Assembly: GCF_001310275.1 (NCBI RefSeq) | Contig: NZ_LGYZ01000098.1 | Span: 1-34,528, forward strand | Length of the DNA stretch: 34,528 nt | Source of the DNA: Nocardia arizonensis | Lineage (GTDB): Bacteria; Actinomycetota; Actinomycetes; Mycobacteriales; Mycobacteriaceae | Direction of reading: 5' to 3' | In this document: positions 32,922 to 34,528 of the stretch, in pieces | How the letters are laid out: the number at the start of each line of letters is the position of its first letter | Numbering within the stretch: position 1 is the first letter of the stretch | The notes under the pieces: model-generated | What the model saw: the letters and a program-made list of their open reading frames with translations, nothing else | Databases searched by the model: none | What the model was told of the DNA's origin: nothing | Made by a program: the position numbers and the translations under genes

Positions 32922-33767
32922 ATGGCGAAGTACTGGTCCATTCCGGCCGTCGAGGCATTGCGAGCCGACGGTGTGCGGATCTCCGACATGGACACCTCGG
33001 CGACCCCGGGATTCACCGGCGACAAGGCCAGAGGGCTCGAATCGCTGGCCGAGCGCACCACCGTGCTGTCGGACCTACAGGAACGGCTCTACGCGAACGG
33101 ACGTTCCGGCGACAAGCGCAGTGTCCTGCTGATTCTCCAGGGCATGGACACCGCGGGTAAGGGCGGCATCGTTCGCCACGTCATCGGATCGGTCGACCCG
33201 CAGGGCGTCGACCACGCCGCCTTCGGGGTGCCGACCACGGAGGAGAAGCGCCACCACTATCTGTGGCGCATTCGCAAGGCGCTGCCGCGCGAGGGCCAAC
33301 TCGGCGTCTTCGACCGGTCGCACTACGAGGACGTGCTCGTGGTGCGGGTGCACGACCTCGTTCCGCCCTCGGAGTGGGAGCCGCGCTACGACGAGATCAA
33401 CGCCTTCGAACGCGAATTGGTGGACGAGGGCACGACGCTGGTGAAGGTCGCCATGTTCGTTTCGTTGGACGAACAGAAGAGCAGGCTGCGCGAACGACTC
33501 GAACGACCGGACAAGTACTGGAAGTTCAATCCCGCCGATATCGACGAACGCGCCTTCTGGCCCGCGTACCAGCAGGCGTATCAGGTCATGCTGGAACGCA
33601 CTTGCACCGATATCGCGCCCTGGTACGTCATTCCGGCCGACCGGAAGTGGTTCTCGCGCTTGGCGATCACCGAACTGCTCATCGAGGCGCTTGAGACGCT
33701 GAACCTGGATTGGCCCGCGGCCACCTTCGATATCGATGAGCAGAAGCGGCGGTTGGAACAGGCTTGA
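32922..33767 (+). CDS. ppk2: Polyphosphate kinase 2 (PPK2) family protein
   Basis: A 281-residue cytoplasmic phosphotransferase that moves phosphate between polyphosphate and nucleotides. Walker A is GMDTAGKGG (74-82), Walker B FDRSHYED (130-137), and the lid region has KYWKFNPADIDERAFWPAY, characteristic of PPK2. Length fits a single-domain class I or III enzyme; whether it uses AMP, ADP or GDP cannot be read. ATG 32922 follows the EspG-like stop by 21 bases, so the two may be cotranscribed, though no functional link is evident. Confidence 0.93.
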   Translation: MAKYWSIPAVEALRADGVRISDMDTSATPGFTGDKARGLESLAERTTVLSDLQERLYANGRSGDKRSVLLILQGMDTAGKGGIVRHVIGSVDPQGVDHAAFGVPTTEEKRHHYLWRIRKALPREGQLGVFDRSHYEDVLVVRVHDLVPPSEWEPRYDEINAFERELVDEGTTLVKVAMFVSLDEQKSRLRERLERPDKYWKFNPADIDERAFWPAYQQAYQVMLERTCTDIAPWYVIPADRKWFSRLAITELLIEALETLNLDWPAATFDIDEQKRRLEQA

Positions 33768-33807
33768 GTCGGGCGGGGCAATCGATGTTTCCGCGGTCGC
33801 GGCTGCG

Positions 33808-34362
33808 CTACGGGTACCGCGGCGGGAGGCTCGCGTGGTGTTCTTTCACGAGGGTTACGAGTAACTCGATGAAGTCATCGCGCTGTTCGTCGGTGAATGG
33901 TGGAGCCCCTTCTCGGGTCAGGGACGAACCCGCGGACCAGTCCTGAAGGTCGATGTTGATGTCCAGTGTCCATCGCGTCGGAGAAATCGTCGCGTTCTCC
34001 CCCTGCCGGAACCACGTGACCGCGTCGCCGATCTCTCTGCGCTCGAACCGAGATGCCTCGCGAATCCGGTCCTGTCCGGGTCTGCGTGCGGGTTCGACCC
34101 GGTACCCCAATCCGACGGTGCCCCGCCATTCCGGTGCACGATTCATACTGCATCTGAACGAGTCCGTCAATTCCTTGTCCGCGTTTTTGTCGTGATACCA
34201 GGGTTGGCCGATATCGGCGCGGACTCGATCCCGCATGAAGGTTTGAATCGGCCGGCAGAAATCGTCGGTGGCCCGGTGATAGTCCGGCTCGGCGGCATCC
34301 GTGCCGCATGACACCGCGATAAGTGCCGACGCCGTGCAAATCAACATGTGCCAACACTTCAC
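33808..34362 (-). CDS. Putative lipoprotein of unknown function
   Basis: A 184-residue predicted lipoprotein: short signal (MLICTASALIA) and permissive lipobox AVSC with Cys19. The mature part has two further cysteines (DFCRPIQTF, FRCSMNRAPEW) and an acidic-tryptophan region; it may be a distant relative of the DUF3558 lipoproteins, but I cannot match the family. GTG 34362 overlaps the stop of the short ORF upstream (GTGA), which supports this start; ATG 34347 is an alternative that shortens the signal. Base composition is less GC-rich than neighbouring genes. It converges with ppk2 across 40 bases with no clear terminator. Confidence 0.65.
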   Translation of the reverse strand: MKCWHMLICTASALIAVSCGTDAAEPDYHRATDDFCRPIQTFMRDRVRADIGQPWYHDKNADKELTDSFRCSMNRAPEWRGTVGLGYRVEPARRPGQDRIREASRFERREIGDAVTWFRQGENATISPTRWTLDINIDLQDWSAGSSLTREGAPPFTDEQRDDFIELLVTLVKEHHASLPPRYP

Positions 34363-34469
34363 GACGCCGCTCTTCGCCCTTCCGCGAATAGGTCGCGAAA
34401 ATCCGACAGTCGGTTCTGTAACGCGCCATCATGCTGGCCGTTGAGCATGTTCAACAGCTGACTCGTCAC
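34359..34469 (-). CDS. Short ORF coupled to the lipoprotein gene (possibly a remnant)
   Basis: A 36-residue ORF from GTG 34469, including LLNMLNGQHDGAL and LSDFRDLFAEGRR. It reads like a real helical protein C-terminus and its TGA overlaps the lipoprotein's GTG. An in-frame TGA lies upstream (about 34493), so either it is a genuine small gene or the 3' end of a gene broken just outside this frame. A TTGACA hexamer (minus strand, 34489-34494) is close upstream. No other gene is seen to the window end. Confidence 0.3.
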   Translation of the reverse strand: MTSQLLNMLNGQHDGALQNRLSDFRDLFAEGRRAAS

Positions 34470-34528
34470 GACCTGGCTGTTCGGAAGATGTCAACCTTTG
34501 TGGGGCGGGTTGTTCAGTGGTTCATTGA

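Overview
The window is about 34.5 kb of very GC-rich DNA with dense coding, many 4-base start/stop overlaps and few hairpins followed by T-tracts. It looks like a mycolic-acid actinomycete, most probably Nocardia or a close relative. Pointers are EspG-like and PPE/WXG-like type VII secretion accessory proteins, DUF3558-type lipoproteins, an aceA-fadB2 pair as in mycobacteria, a VKOR/DsbA pair, and an SsuB/TauB-like ABC operon next to an oxidative purine pathway. The assignment rests on gene content only.

Layout. (1) 1-457: 3' part of an IS5-like transposase cut by the window edge. (2) 576-4102: a NitT/TauT-type ABC importer (ATPase, two permeases, Tat/lipoprotein binding protein). (3) 4121-5787, minus strand: XdhC-like and MocA-like molybdenum cofactor maturation proteins. 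(4) 5967-9101: uraD, hydroxyisourate hydrolase, urate oxidase and an 8-oxoguanine/guanine deaminase-like amidohydrolase. (5) 9246-15991: xanthine dehydrogenase (separate FAD subunit plus a fused 2Fe-2S/molybdopterin subunit), a DUF6986 CitE-like protein, allantoicase and PuuE allantoinase, linked by short start/stop overlaps. Regions 2-5 read as one purine-catabolism island: hypoxanthine/xanthine to urate, hydroxyisourate, OHCU, allantoin, allantoate and ureidoglycolate. No recognised ureidoglycolate lyase is present; the DUF6986 protein is the only enzyme of unknown role in the cluster.

(6) 16141-19316, minus strand: EspG-like, PPE/WXG-like, a small helical protein and a DUF3558 lipoprotein, without ESX core genes. 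(7) 19711-21180: a small membrane protein and a convergent secreted lipase. (8) 21181-26914: aceA behind a promoter region with a perfect Crp/GlxR-type palindrome and RamB-like motifs, then fadB2, then a MetE homologue. A 124-bp palindromic intergenic repeat occurs twice in tandem after aceA and once, inverted and diverged, between fadB2 and metE. (9) 26930-31848: AI-2E family permease, zinc alcohol dehydrogenase, HtrA-like protease, VKOR and DsbA-like protein. (10) 32127-34528: a second EspG-like protein, a PPK2 kinase, a putative lipoprotein, and a short coupled ORF at the right edge.

The most unusual observation is the MetE homologue. It is full length and well conserved overall, but three of the four zinc ligands of cobalamin-independent methionine synthase (Cys, Glu, Cys) are replaced by Gly, Val and Gly, and an active-site Trp is Arg. 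It is probably not an ordinary methionine synthase.
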